Positions 15,096 to 24,790 of a stretch of 37,313 nucleotides of DNA are shown here, piece by piece. Each line of letters begins with the position of its first letter. Within the stretch, counting starts at the first letter, position 1. The stretch covers positions 1 to 37,313 of the forward strand of contig JADQBA010000092.1 in assembly GCA_016903675.1 (NCBI GenBank). Reading direction: 5' to 3'. Source of the DNA: Stigonema ocellatum SAG 48.90 = DSM 106950. GTDB lineage: Bacteria; Cyanobacteriota; Cyanobacteriia; Cyanobacteriales; Nostocaceae. The notes beneath the pieces were generated by a model. The model was not told the origin of the DNA and searched no databases. It was given only the letters and a program-made list of their open reading frames with translations. The position numbers and the translations under genes were made by a program.

Positions 15096-15890
15096 TTAGC
15101 GCGCTAATTGAAAAATCCGAAATGAGCCACGCGCCACGACCACGAAAATTGCCAGGCCGATCAGTAAATCGGGATAGGGCGAATGGGTCAGGTACACCAG
15201 GCCACCGGCCAGGATCACCCCCAGATTCACGACAATATCGTTCGAGGTGAAAATCTCACTGGCTTGCATATGCACTTTGTCGCTCTGTTCGCGTCGCAAT
15301 AGATACAGGCATATCGAATTTCCGATCAGGGCCAGCAGGGAAACGCCCACCATCAAGCCAAAATCGGGCAAGGCTTCACCCGTGATGAACCGGCGCACCA
15401 CTTCCACCAAGCCCCCAGCCGCCAGAATCAGTTGTAGATAGCCACTGATGCGGGCGACCTTTTTTTGCTGCTGCACAGCCTTGCCTACCGCAAAAAGAGC
15501 CAGTCCATAGACCAGGGCATCGGCCAGCATATCCAGCGAGTCAGCGACCAAACCCATCGAATCGGCCATGATACCCGCCAGCACTTCCAGAGCGAAAAAG
15601 AAGCCATTAATAGCCAGCACCGTCAGTAGCAACCGGCGGTCGCGCGGAGCTTCATCCGTCAGTTCGGCCAAGTCCGCATCTTCAGTTTCGAGCAACCGGC
15701 TATCCAACCGTAATTCTGCCAGGGCGAGCGTGATCGGCTCGGCATCCCCGTTGTGCAGCACCGTTACTTTACGGTTTGGAATATCAAATTGGAGCCGTTC
15801 AATGTCCTGCTTATCAGCCAGCTTCATGCGGATGAGTTGTTCTTCGGAAGGACAATCCATCCCCGCTACCTGAAATATTGATTTATTCAT
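15096..15890 (-). CDS. CDF-type cation transporter with N-terminal HMA-like domain
   Basis: Counted from the ATG at 15890 (MNKSIFQVAGMDCPSEE) the protein has 264 residues; an in-frame ATG at 15920 would add ten. Residues 1-70 resemble a heavy-metal-associated domain in which the usual GMxCxxC is GMDCPSE, so only one Cys remains. From about residue 85 there are five or six membrane helices of the cation diffusion facilitator type, with the metal-site helix ADSLDMLADAL and the second site region SEIFTSNDIVVN. CDF proteins exchange cytoplasmic Zn2+, Co2+ or Cd2+ for protons. The usual cytoplasmic C-terminal domain is absent, as if moved to the N-terminus as the HMA-like part. Confidence 0.85.
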   Translation of the reverse strand: MNKSIFQVAGMDCPSEEQLIRMKLADKQDIERLQFDIPNRKVTVLHNGDAEPITLALAELRLDSRLLETEDADLAELTDEAPRDRRLLLTVLAINGFFFALEVLAGIMADSMGLVADSLDMLADALVYGLALFAVGKAVQQQKKVARISGYLQLILAAGGLVEVVRRFITGEALPDFGLMVGVSLLALIGNSICLYLLRREQSDKVHMQASEIFTSNDIVVNLGVILAGGLVYLTHSPYPDLLIGLAIFVVVARGSFRIFQLAR

Positions 15891-16024
15891 CATCACAATA
15901 CGTTTTGTATCGAATAACATTTATAGAGTTTACCTAAACCGGTTACATCTGAATGAGACACCAAGATTTAACCCGCTAAGCCCGTCTCAAGCCTGGTATA
16001 CTATTCCCAGCGGGGTTCGTTCAT

Positions 16025-16288
16025 CTACTTCGCTCGTTGGTTTATCTGTTGCGCGCTATACAGCGCCTGCTTGGATATTGTTGCTTTCTTTTCCTTTAGC
16101 TGGGCTTGCTGTGGAGCCCTCTGCCCGGTCCCTTTACTCTTCTGACGTTCCTTAGATCCCTCATTTTTGGCCGTTTTACGCTTGAACAGGCCAAACAGGA
16201 TTCCTAAGCGCCACAAGCACCAACCGCTTACTCCTAGGGCCATTGCCAGCCCAAACAACATTTGCACTGTTCGGATTAAGGTTACCAT
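16025..16288 (-). CDS. Small single-span membrane protein, unknown
   Basis: An 87-residue protein with one hydrophobic segment (about 8-34, LFGLAMALGVSGWCLWRLGILFGLF) followed by a strongly basic, Lys/Gln-rich tail. I do not recognise a family. It lies on the coding strand of the island, between the lipoprotein gene and the CDF gene. Coding status is plausible because of the composition (one membrane helix, charged tail) but not proven. Confidence 0.5.
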   Translation of the reverse strand: MVTLIRTVQMLFGLAMALGVSGWCLWRLGILFGLFKRKTAKNEGSKERQKSKGTGQRAPQQAQLKEKKATISKQALYSAQQINQRAK

Positions 16289-16575
16289 TGGTCATATTGG
16301 GTTGAATTTCCAGGATCTAATTTGCTACCCCGTGTCAGAATGACCAACCCGGTTTTTGGGTTGACCTTCCCCCGTAGTGGGTTATCAAGCCCTTGCGTAG
16401 ACGATATAGCTGATTATAAGGGCAAAAAAACGATTGGGTCGCCCTAAGCTGCATAAGACAACAAGGCGGGTTCAGGTTATCAACTACCTGAAGTGGTCGC
16501 GTCATTTTAAGCGGTACCAGGCCGACATAAAATGAGTCGAATAGCGTTTGCTTTCGTTGCATGGTCGTTGACCAA

Positions 16576-17529
16576 TTAGAGTCGTTTGTAGTAATTCAAG
16601 GTAACCGACGCGGCATTGCCGCGCTCACTCAGGGTGAAAAAGCCGTTCCCCGCTTTATCGAACCCGATTGCCTCGCCTTGGGGCTCGATTAGATACGGTA
16701 ACGAGCGAGGTTGCTGGGTAGTTAGTATTGCATAAAGACCCTCTTTAGTAGATCGTCGCCAGTAGGCGATGCCCACGTAGGTTTTCAACACGATGTTCGT
16801 CCCATCGGGCGAGATACTACCCGAGGTCACTAAACTAAGGGGTACTTCCCCCCTAAAGGTGGCGGTGGAAACCGATGCCGTATTTTGTGGATACGCCAAC
16901 TGGTACAGTCGAGCTTTGTCGGCTGCTTTGGTGACGATCCACAAATCGCGCGTCAAGGGGTCTAACAGGAGCGTTTCGGCATCGTGCGGGCCGTCCGCAT
17001 AGCGAAACGCAATTCGATCAACCGAGGAGACCATAGCCGTCAACGAGGTTGGTTCAGCCAGCCGGTAGATGTAGTTTTCCGCGTTACCCCCCGCATTATC
17101 CCCTATGTCGGCTACGTACAGGTAGGAAACTCCGGACTGGGGACCAGGGCCAATCGCCATATCTTCCCAATCCCGATTCATGACGCCCGGAACGGGTAAC
17201 CGTCCGATCAGTTTACCCGCGTGCGAAAGTAAATTCAACTGGGACGGATTACCGCTGTCTTCCTCGACCCAAAGGTAACCGTCCATCGCCTGGCTGTCGG
17301 CGATCCCTGACGCTTCATCTATCAGTCCCGGCTCAACGGGTACCCGCTGGGGAACGGTTTCCACGGTAAAGGTGGGGTCCAGTCCTTTTTCTGGCGCACA
17401 GGTGGCCACCAGTAGGATCAATAGCATAGCGGCCAGACCTTTCCAAGAATGGGGAGCCAGTAAACATTTATTCAATAATCGTCTCTTGGTATACGCCAGG
17501 GCGCTGGTCCGAAATCGTAGTTGGGTCAT
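16576..17529 (-). CDS. Beta-propeller-like lipoprotein, unknown role
   Basis: A 317-residue protein with a lipoprotein signal: basic N-region, hydrophobic stretch AAMLLILLVATC and probable lipidated Cys44. The mature part has repeated beta-rich units with motifs such as EASGIADSQ, YLWVEEDSGNPSQLNLL, RDWEDMAIGPGP, YVADIGDNAGG, DAETLLLDP and GEAIGFD. These motifs are seen in Bacteroidota proteins often annotated as PE-PGRS family or as esterase-like/phytase-like propellers. The Asp/Glu-rich loops could bind Ca2+ or other divalent cations. It follows the CaCA exchanger gene by 149 bp, so a link to divalent cation handling is plausible but not shown. Confidence 0.7.
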   Translation of the reverse strand: MTQLRFRTSALAYTKRRLLNKCLLAPHSWKGLAAMLLILLVATCAPEKGLDPTFTVETVPQRVPVEPGLIDEASGIADSQAMDGYLWVEEDSGNPSQLNLLSHAGKLIGRLPVPGVMNRDWEDMAIGPGPQSGVSYLYVADIGDNAGGNAENYIYRLAEPTSLTAMVSSVDRIAFRYADGPHDAETLLLDPLTRDLWIVTKAADKARLYQLAYPQNTASVSTATFRGEVPLSLVTSGSISPDGTNIVLKTYVGIAYWRRSTKEGLYAILTTQQPRSLPYLIEPQGEAIGFDKAGNGFFTLSERGNAASVTLNYYKRL

Positions 17530-17678
17530 AAAAACAGGCCGGATTGGTTGGTTTTAACAAACGCGATGCGTGTATCTAAGCAGGCTTGAGCGTCTCGTTG
17601 GAGGTTCCTCGACGCACTGACAGGATACTTCTGTTTTGGCCAGCACGGTAGGATTAGTCAGTCAGACTGGTTTTACGC

Positions 17679-18914
17679 TCAATCCGGGATGGTAGCCGGG
17701 CTACCCCTGAGTACCCGCCAGGCTACCGCTTTGAGTTGGGAAAAATTCAGGGTAAAGAAGGCCAGGGCCAGAGCCAGATACACCCATCCCAAATAGGTCA
17801 GCACTTTCACACTGGCGACCGGATCGTGCTGGTAATGAAAGGCCAATCCGATCTGGGTGCTGAACAAACCAACCAGGATAGCGGCATGCCACAGACTAAG
17901 CCGGAACCGAAGGAGTACGGCCACTCCAAAGAGCGACTGGGTGGCCGTTAAGAAAAATTCTTCATGCTGGCGGGCGTCTAAAGGCAGGGCCGTGAGTGCA
18001 GATGCCCCAACACTCATGGCCAGCGGCAGCATACCAATCAGCAGCGTCCACTGATTAATTTTATCACTGATCATGGCCGTGAGCCCAGCCCCGGAGCGGC
18101 CAGCCAGCACAAACAAGACCGCAATGGAGACGGTTGGGGCTTCACTGGCCAGCGGTGCCAGCCACTGGATCAGCAGAAACTCATCGATTCCTACCTGGCG
18201 ACCCGCCTGCACGATTGATTCAGCGAACGGCTCGGCGCATACCAAAATCACACCACTGGCCACCGCCGTAAGCAGACCGATGACCCCCCACTGCTGCGCT
18301 TTGGGCAGCCTCGACAAGGCGGCTGCCGGGCCAGGTTCCTCAGCTTCCTCCGTTTCCTGGGCCTTTGGGGTATGGCTAACCCGCCATAAATAGCCACCAA
18401 ACAACCCCGTCAGGATGAGCGTATCCCATAAGCCGATCTGATCCTTGAGCAGGATGATAAAGGCGTACATACTGGCACCCAGCAGAAAGCCGATCTCCAG
18501 TCCGTTAGCGGGTTGCAGGTCAATAGCCCGCTGTCGGGTCTTGTACCAATGCAACACGGCCATCAGCGGCCAGGCAAGCCCCACCAGCAGCCGGTTGGCT
18601 CCCGTCATGTTAGCCGCAGCATAATGAACATACATCGACTGGGGATTCTGACCTGCCTGAAACGCGTAATAAATATCGACCGCGTATTCGGGCAGCACCG
18701 TCACCAAGGCGACTAAGGCCAGGATCAACCCTTGGGAAACAAATCGTTCGGCACTTTCGGCTCCCCAGGACAAAAGGAAACCGGCGGCTAAGATGGCACT
18801 GCCATAGCAGCCAACGGCGACCAGGGCACTGGGATGCCAGCTACCAAAACGTAGCACTAGAGCCGGTAGGGTGGCCATAACGGCGAGTAAGACGTACACA
18901 ATAAACGAACGCAT
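17679..18914 (-). CDS. Sodium/calcium exchanger-like (CaCA) cation antiporter
   Basis: An integral membrane protein of 411 residues with two alpha-repeat regions: VTVLPEYAVDIYYAF to AANMTGANRLLVG (about 72-113) and WLAPLASEAPTVSIAV to SDKINQWTLLIG (about 249-292). The two acidic repeats form the ion site in CaCA antiporters. A hydrophilic acidic loop (EETEEAEEPG, about 187-196) separates the two halves. Ten or eleven hydrophobic segments are visible. It should exchange a divalent cation for Na+ or H+ across the inner membrane. It lies 107 bp downstream of the CzcB gene and is probably part of the same efflux programme. Confidence 0.85.
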   Translation of the reverse strand: MRSFIVYVLLAVMATLPALVLRFGSWHPSALVAVGCYGSAILAAGFLLSWGAESAERFVSQGLILALVALVTVLPEYAVDIYYAFQAGQNPQSMYVHYAAANMTGANRLLVGLAWPLMAVLHWYKTRQRAIDLQPANGLEIGFLLGASMYAFIILLKDQIGLWDTLILTGLFGGYLWRVSHTPKAQETEEAEEPGPAAALSRLPKAQQWGVIGLLTAVASGVILVCAEPFAESIVQAGRQVGIDEFLLIQWLAPLASEAPTVSIAVLFVLAGRSGAGLTAMISDKINQWTLLIGMLPLAMSVGASALTALPLDARQHEEFFLTATQSLFGVAVLLRFRLSLWHAAILVGLFSTQIGLAFHYQHDPVASVKVLTYLGWVYLALALAFFTLNFSQLKAVAWRVLRGSPATIPD

Positions 18915-18984
18915 ACGGACAATGGAGTTAAGGTTTACAGGTTAACTTTATACCAAACACGCAAGGGTGCCTAACGCATGGACA

Positions 18985-19003
18985 ACCGGCTTATATCGCC
19001 GGT
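18985..19003. repeat. Hairpin between CzcB and exchanger genes
   Basis: ACCGGC (18985-18990) and GCCGGT (18998-19003) form a perfect 6-bp stem with a 7-base loop, about 20 bp beyond the CzcB stop. No T-run follows on the minus strand, so it may dampen read-through or protect the upstream mRNA end rather than terminate. Confidence 0.45.
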
Positions 19004-19021
19004 ATTTTCCTGCTGGCTTCT

Positions 19022-20254
19022 TTATTCACCCTCCTCTTCGGTGTTGTTCATGGCCGAGAGCAGGTCATACGCCCCGGCAATAACAATTCGGTTACCCGGC
19101 TTAAGGCCAGCGGGCAGGGTAACGGCCTGATACCCGTTTTCAGCCACGCCTATCCGCACCGGGATCGGCCGAAACCGATACCGTACCCCTTCCCCCTGGC
19201 CTTCTTTTTCTTCCAGCACAAAAATCTGGGATTGATTGCCGGACTGGACGATGGCCGCTTCGGGCAGGGCCGGAACCGGCTGGGAAGTCGTTTCGATCAC
19301 GGCTTTGAGAAAGGTACCCGGACGCAGGCCCGACGGTGCGTTATCCAAGGAAGCATACACCGACACGGTTCGGTCCGCATTGGTTTCCCGGTTGATAAGC
19401 CGGATGCGACCGGTGTATTCACGCGGCATTGCAGCGCCCCCCGGTCCAATGAAACTTATCCTCACCCGTTTCCCCACCTGCACCTGGGCCACATCCCCCT
19501 CGAAAACGGTGAGCTGGGCTAGGAGTCGGCTGGCATCGACGATTTCAAAAAGAACATCGTTAGCCGCCACATACCGGCCCCGGTTGACACCGGCCACGGT
19601 CACCGTTCCGCCGATGGGAGCCCGTATGGCAACGGTACGGCTAATTTTACCGCCTTTCAGTACGGATGAGGGAATGCCCAGCAGGGCCAATTGCTGACGA
19701 AGCCCCTCCGCCCTGGCCCGGAGCGTACCCAGTTCAGCCGTTGCCTGCTGCAACGTTTTTAGCGCCCCAACGTTCTGCTGACTCAGTTCCCGTTGCCGCT
19801 CGTACTCCTGCTCCTGAAAGGTCAATCGACTACTCGTCTCTAAGTAATCCTGCTGTAGGCGGATAAATTCAGGATTTTCCAGAACGGCCAGTACCTGGCC
19901 TTTGCGGACGGCCGTGCCGGGCAACAGACTGGATGAAACCAGGATGCCCCCATAGGGCGTTGAAACGGATACCTGTTGCTGAGGGGGCGCATTAAGCGAC
20001 CCGTTCACCCGGATCAGGTTACTCAGGGTTCGGGTTTCCAGTGATCCCAAGCGAATACCTGCCGTCTGAAACTGGGTTTCGGATAACTCGACCGTACCGG
20101 CTTCTTCTTTTGATTCGGCGGGTTCCCCGGTTTTGGCCGGAGCTGCCGTTTCACTCGATTTAGAGGATTTGTCTTCCTGCTGACAGGCCGTTTGGCTACT
20201 CAGTACGATAAATAGGGCGAGCCATAGCCGCCGACTAACGAATGGATGGTTCAT
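19022..20254 (-). CDS. czcB: RND efflux periplasmic adaptor (CzcB/CusB type)
   Basis: A membrane-fusion protein of 410 residues. It begins with a lipoprotein signal (LWLALFIVLSSQTAC, Cys24), then a charged linker, a lipoyl/barrel-sandwich half (VSVSTPYGGILVSSSLLPGTAVRKGQ), a long alpha-helical hairpin (about 130-195), the second lipoyl half (RAPIGGTVTVAGVNRGRYV), a beta-barrel domain and a membrane-proximal domain. It connects the inner-membrane pump to the outer-membrane channel. Its start overlaps the CzcA-TolC stop in an ATGA (20251-20254), so the two are coupled. No His-rich N-terminal metal-binding stretch is present. Confidence 0.92.
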   Translation of the reverse strand: MNHPFVSRRLWLALFIVLSSQTACQQEDKSSKSSETAAPAKTGEPAESKEEAGTVELSETQFQTAGIRLGSLETRTLSNLIRVNGSLNAPPQQQVSVSTPYGGILVSSSLLPGTAVRKGQVLAVLENPEFIRLQQDYLETSSRLTFQEQEYERQRELSQQNVGALKTLQQATAELGTLRARAEGLRQQLALLGIPSSVLKGGKISRTVAIRAPIGGTVTVAGVNRGRYVAANDVLFEIVDASRLLAQLTVFEGDVAQVQVGKRVRISFIGPGGAAMPREYTGRIRLINRETNADRTVSVYASLDNAPSGLRPGTFLKAVIETTSQPVPALPEAAIVQSGNQSQIFVLEEKEGQGEGVRYRFRPIPVRIGVAENGYQAVTLPAGLKPGNRIVIAGAYDLLSAMNNTEEEGE

Positions 20255-23200
20255 GGTTGCGTACTTCCCAGGATAAATTCAAGGTTGATAACCGTTTGAT
20301 TGTACTCATTGAGTGCGGCCAAATAACCCGTTTGAATACCAATGACGGTGCGCAGGTTTTGGAGCAGTTCCACATAGCCGATTTCGCCCGCCCGGTAGGA
20401 CCGCTCGGCCGTCTGTCGAATCAGCGCAGCCTGGGGCAGTGCCGATTGCTGAAAATAGGTGAGCGTCTGCTCATTCTTACGGTAGGTCTGCACCAGTTCG
20501 TCGTAAGCCCCCCGCAGGCTTCGCTGCCGGGCAGTCAGGCTCGCTTCGGCTCGCTGCTGGCCTAATTCGGCGGCTTGGACCCGGGCCCGCAGGGGCTTGG
20601 CAATCAGCGGAAAGGAGATACCTACCTGTCCGTACATAAACCGGTGGGCCGCGTTATAGTATTGTTCCGTTCCGTCTGCCATTGGATAAAATCCCCGCAG
20701 CGACTGATTCGTCAGCGTCAGGGCGAAGTCGGGTTTGAGTCGCGCCCGCTCTACGTCCGTTTCCCGCCGGGCCAGGTTAATTTGCTGGATTAACAGGGCC
20801 AGTTCTGGATTTTGCACCAGAGCGGTTGAATCGATGAGCGGCAAGCGGAGAGACCGGACGGTCAGTACCGAATCGCCCACGCGGGGCAGTGTCTCGGTCC
20901 CCAGCAACGTTTGCAGGCGTCGAAGCCGGATTAGTTCATCCGACTGGTTTTGCCGCAAGGCCATCTGGAGCTGCCGGGCTTCTACTTCGGCCGCTGTTTG
21001 TTCCAGCAGTGTACCCTCGCCGGTGCGCTTTCTTACCTCAGAAGCCTGCACCACCGCCCGCAGCAGACTATCTTGCCGGAGCAGTTCGCCCCGCAGGGAG
21101 CGGAGGTACACCAGCTCGTAGTACGCTGATTTGGTTTGGAGGGCCAGTTCCTGACGGGTCACGCGTCCTTCGGCTTCGGCCCCGACAACGCGGGCATCCA
21201 GGAGTCGGCGCTGGCTTCGGATGAGGGCCGGGGCAGGAAATCGCTGACCCACCGAGATCGACTGATCAAAATAAGGGCTGTTATACTGGCCCAGCGAGAC
21301 CGACAGATCGGTTTTGCCCAGGTCGGTGGCCGTGCCCCGTAACGCCTGCTGTACGCCAATCGTCAGGGCGGAGACCCGGACCTGCGGGTTATTCTGAAAC
21401 GTTTGCTGAAGCGCTCCTTCCAGGGAGAGGGGCCGGGTCACCGGGGCCTGGGTGTTCACTTGTGCCGATGCACTCGTAGCCCCGGCCACCAGCGAACCAG
21501 CCAACAAGCCAATGAGTAACCAACTGGGAGCGATGCCCGACGTTGGCTTCGGCGAGGTAACCCCGTCGGTTTCTTTCCTTCGTTGACCAAACCAGCTTTC
21601 CTCTAAGTAGTACAGAATGGGCAGGACCAGTAAGGTCAGCAGCGTCGCTGTTATCAACCCGCCGATGACGACCGTGGCCAGCGGTTTCTGCACTTCCGCA
21701 CCCGCTGTCGTGGACAGGGCCATCGGCAGAAAGCCTAGGGAAGCTACCGTGGCCGTCATCAAAACGGGGCGCAGCCGCACGGCCGTACCTTGATAAATGA
21801 CCTCGTGGAGGTCGCTGACACCCTGCTCGCGTCGAATCCGGTTGAATTCAGCCATGAGCACAATGCCGTTGAGCACGGCCACCCCAAACAAGGCAATAAA
21901 GCCCACGCCCGCCGAAATACTAAAGGGCATGTCGCGCAGCCAGAGAGCCAGCACGCCCCCAATGGCTGATAGCGGAATGGCCGTGAAAATCAGGGCAGCC
22001 TGCCTTACCGACCCAAACGTGACAAATAGGAGCAAAAAGATCAGGCCAAGGGCCACCGGCACCGCAATAGTTAGGCGCTCTCGGGCTTCGATCAGATTCT
22101 CAAACTGCCCGCCGTAGGTGATCGAGTAACCAGTGGGCAATTTAACCTGGGCGTCGATTTTACCCTGTAAGTCACGGACCACACTCTCCACGTCCCGACC
22201 CCGGACGTTAAAGGCAATGGTCAGCCGCCGTTTGGCATCTTCCCGCTGAATCTGATTCGGCCCCGGCTTGAGGCTGACGCTGGCTAACTGACCCAGCGGC
22301 ACAGGCGTTCCTTCAGGTACCGAAACGGTCAGGGCCCGCACGTCCTCAATGTTTCGGCGGCTCTGGTTGGCCAGCCGGACGACCAGATCATACCGGCGTT
22401 CTCCCTCGTAGACGATGCCCGCACTCTCCCCGGCAAAGGCCGCGCTGAGGGTTCGGTTTACCTCATCGACCGAAAGACCGTAGCGGGCTAGGGCCTCGCG
22501 GTCCACGGCCACCACAATCTGGGGTAGTCCCTGCACCTGCTCCACGTACAAATCCGTGGCACCCGGCACCGTCCGGACGATGCGCCCAAGCTGGCCCGCC
22601 AGTCGCTGCAACTCGGTGAGATCCTCGCCGAATAATTTGACGGCCACGTCCTGCTTGGCCCCCGAAATCAACTCGTTGAACCGCATCTGGATGGGTTGCT
22701 GAAACCCGTAGGTGACACCGGGAATCGCTTCGAGGGCTTCCGCCATTTGGCCCGCCAAATCCTCCTGATTATCGGCCGACGTCCATTCGGACTGGGGCTT
22801 GAGCAGGACCATCAAATCCCCGGCTTCGATGGGCATGGGATCGGTGGGAATCTCACCCGCCCCGATTTTACCAATCACTTCCCGCACTTCGGGAAACTGT
22901 TTGAGTAGCAACCGCGCCGATTGCAGAAACTTATCCTCGGTTTGGCTAAGCGACGAACCCGTCAGGGTGCGCAGTTCCACGGCGAAATCGCCCTCGCTCA
23001 GTTCGGGAATAAATTCGCCCCCTAAGCGGCTGAAGAGCCAACCGGCCCCCACCAGTAGCCCGGTGGCTATGCCCAGTACGAGCCATTTAGCGCGCAGTGC
23101 CCACCGGATAGCGGGATCATACAACCGGTGGAAGAAGCCCATCATCCGGTCGGAGAGGGTCGGCTGCTGACGGATGTTTTTACTCAGCAGCAGTGCCGAT

Positions 23201-24693
23201 ACCATGGGTACGTAGGTCAGGGAAAGAATGAATGCCCCTAAAATAGCGAAGCTGACCACCTGTGCCATCGGTCGAAACATTTTGCCTTCAATACCGACTA
23301 AGGCCAGGATGGGCAGATAAACAATGAGGATAATGATTTCGCCAAAGGCGGCCGAGGATCGGATTTGGCTGGCGGCTTGGTAGACCTCCTCATCCATTTG
23401 GGATTGAGTCAAACGGTTTACCCGGCGACCTACCAGATGATGCAGGGTGGCCTCGACGATGATAACGGCTCCGTCCACAATCAGGCCAAAATCGATGGCT
23501 CCCAAACTCATCAGGTTTCCTGAAACGCCAAACAGACTCATCATGCCGATGGCAAAGAGCATGGCCAGAGGGATTACCGAGGCCACCACCAGCCCCGCCC
23601 GCCAGTTGCCCAGAAACAGGATCAGGACGAAAATCACAATAAGGGCTCCCTCGATGAGGTTCCGGGTCACGGTATGGATGGCCCGGTTCACCAACTCCGA
23701 GCGATCTAGAAACACACGGATTTCGACGCCTTCGGGCAGCGTCCGTCGGATCTGGTCAATCTTGGTCTTTATCCGGGCAATGACCTCATTGGCGTTTTGG
23801 CCTTTCAGCATCAGGACGACGGCACCCACGGCTTCCCCTTCTGCGTTGCGCGTCAGCGCCCCATAGCGCACGGCGGAGCCGAAGCGTACCTGGGCCACAT
23901 CCCGAACCAATATGGGCACGCCCCCGGCCGTGCGCCGGACGACGATGCGGCCCATATCGGCCAGACTCCCTACCAGGCCCTCTGAACGGATGAAATAGGC
24001 GCTGGGCTTTTTGTCGATGTAAGCCCCACCCGTGTTCTGGTTGTTTTTTTCCAGTGCCGTAAACAAATCACCGATGCTAAGACCATAGGAGCGAAGCCGA
24101 TCCGGGTCAACGGCAATTTCATACTGTTTCAACAGCCCCCCAAAGCTGCTCACGTCGGCCACGCCGGGCGTACCCAGGAGCTGCCTTCGGACGACCCAGT
24201 CCTGAATTGAGCGCAGTTCCATGGGTGAATAGCGTTTCTCAAAACCGGGTTTTGCATAGATGACATACTGATAGATTTCGCCCAATCCCGTGCTGATCGG
24301 CCCCAATGCGGGTTCGCCCGTACCGGGTGGAATCTGAGCCCGGGCTTCGGATAGTCGCTCATCCACCTGCTGGCGGGCCCAGTACAGGTCGGTGGCATCT
24401 TTGAAGACTAAGGTAACGACCGACAAGCCAAAGCGCGAGATGGAGCGGATTTGGGTAATGTCGGGTATGGTAGCCATCGTCTGTTCGACGGGAAAGGTAA
24501 TCAGCCGCTCTACCTCCTGAGCAGCCAGCGCCGGTGAACGGGTAATAACCTGCACCTGATTGCTGGTGATGTCGGGCAGCGCGTCAATCGGTAAGCGACG
24601 GAGCGCGTAGCTACCCCACCCAATCAGCACCAGCGTCAGCAGGCCAATGATGAGTTTATTCCGAATAGAAAATCGGATAATGGAATCCAGCAT
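20251..24693 (-). CDS. czcA: CzcA-type heavy-metal RND pump fused to TolC-like outer-membrane domain
   Basis: A 1480-residue fusion. Residues 1 to about 1040 are a complete HME-RND pump: N-terminal helix, two periplasmic loops and 12 helices, with the proton-relay motif DFGLIVDGAVIIVEA in helix 4 (Asp401, Asp407, Glu414). The DFG...DGAV pattern is that of pumps for Co2+, Zn2+ and Cd2+ rather than Cu+/Ag+. After a polar linker comes a hydrophobic segment ending in ASAQ (about 1053-1077) that resembles a signal peptide. An outer-membrane efflux protein domain then runs to the end (SLEGALQQTFQNNPQVRV onward, two OEP halves), equivalent to CzcC. Such fusions are typical of Bacteroidota. A DUF6660-like gene lies 97 bp upstream. 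Confidence 0.95.
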   Translation of the reverse strand: MLDSIIRFSIRNKLIIGLLTLVLIGWGSYALRRLPIDALPDITSNQVQVITRSPALAAQEVERLITFPVEQTMATIPDITQIRSISRFGLSVVTLVFKDATDLYWARQQVDERLSEARAQIPPGTGEPALGPISTGLGEIYQYVIYAKPGFEKRYSPMELRSIQDWVVRRQLLGTPGVADVSSFGGLLKQYEIAVDPDRLRSYGLSIGDLFTALEKNNQNTGGAYIDKKPSAYFIRSEGLVGSLADMGRIVVRRTAGGVPILVRDVAQVRFGSAVRYGALTRNAEGEAVGAVVLMLKGQNANEVIARIKTKIDQIRRTLPEGVEIRVFLDRSELVNRAIHTVTRNLIEGALIVIFVLILFLGNWRAGLVVASVIPLAMLFAIGMMSLFGVSGNLMSLGAIDFGLIVDGAVIIVEATLHHLVGRRVNRLTQSQMDEEVYQAASQIRSSAAFGEIIILIVYLPILALVGIEGKMFRPMAQVVSFAILGAFILSLTYVPMVSALLLSKNIRQQPTLSDRMMGFFHRLYDPAIRWALRAKWLVLGIATGLLVGAGWLFSRLGGEFIPELSEGDFAVELRTLTGSSLSQTEDKFLQSARLLLKQFPEVREVIGKIGAGEIPTDPMPIEAGDLMVLLKPQSEWTSADNQEDLAGQMAEALEAIPGVTYGFQQPIQMRFNELISGAKQDVAVKLFGEDLTELQRLAGQLGRIVRTVPGATDLYVEQVQGLPQIVVAVDREALARYGLSVDEVNRTLSAAFAGESAGIVYEGERRYDLVVRLANQSRRNIEDVRALTVSVPEGTPVPLGQLASVSLKPGPNQIQREDAKRRLTIAFNVRGRDVESVVRDLQGKIDAQVKLPTGYSITYGGQFENLIEARERLTIAVPVALGLIFLLLFVTFGSVRQAALIFTAIPLSAIGGVLALWLRDMPFSISAGVGFIALFGVAVLNGIVLMAEFNRIRREQGVSDLHEVIYQGTAVRLRPVLMTATVASLGFLPMALSTTAGAEVQKPLATVVIGGLITATLLTLLVLPILYYLEESWFGQRRKETDGVTSPKPTSGIAPSWLLIGLLAGSLVAGATSASAQVNTQAPVTRPLSLEGALQQTFQNNPQVRVSALTIGVQQALRGTATDLGKTDLSVSLGQYNSPYFDQSISVGQRFPAPALIRSQRRLLDARVVGAEAEGRVTRQELALQTKSAYYELVYLRSLRGELLRQDSLLRAVVQASEVRKRTGEGTLLEQTAAEVEARQLQMALRQNQSDELIRLRRLQTLLGTETLPRVGDSVLTVRSLRLPLIDSTALVQNPELALLIQQINLARRETDVERARLKPDFALTLTNQSLRGFYPMADGTEQYYNAAHRFMYGQVGISFPLIAKPLRARVQAAELGQQRAEASLTARQRSLRGAYDELVQTYRKNEQTLTYFQQSALPQAALIRQTAERSYRAGEIGYVELLQNLRTVIGIQTGYLAALNEYNQTVINLEFILGSTQP

Positions 24694-24790
24694 GAGAAGA
24701 AAAAAGATAAATAGCCAATGCCTTCATTCAGGGTGAATGAAAGGTACTTAAGCCGGTTTGGTCAAGCCAATCGGAGCAGCGAATTGGGGC

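Noticed and set aside
16335..16562. Minus-strand open frame of 75 codons
   Set aside because: No recognisable domain, signal or membrane segment; lies in a 287-bp gap with a CAACCC/GGGTTG hairpin at its 3' part.
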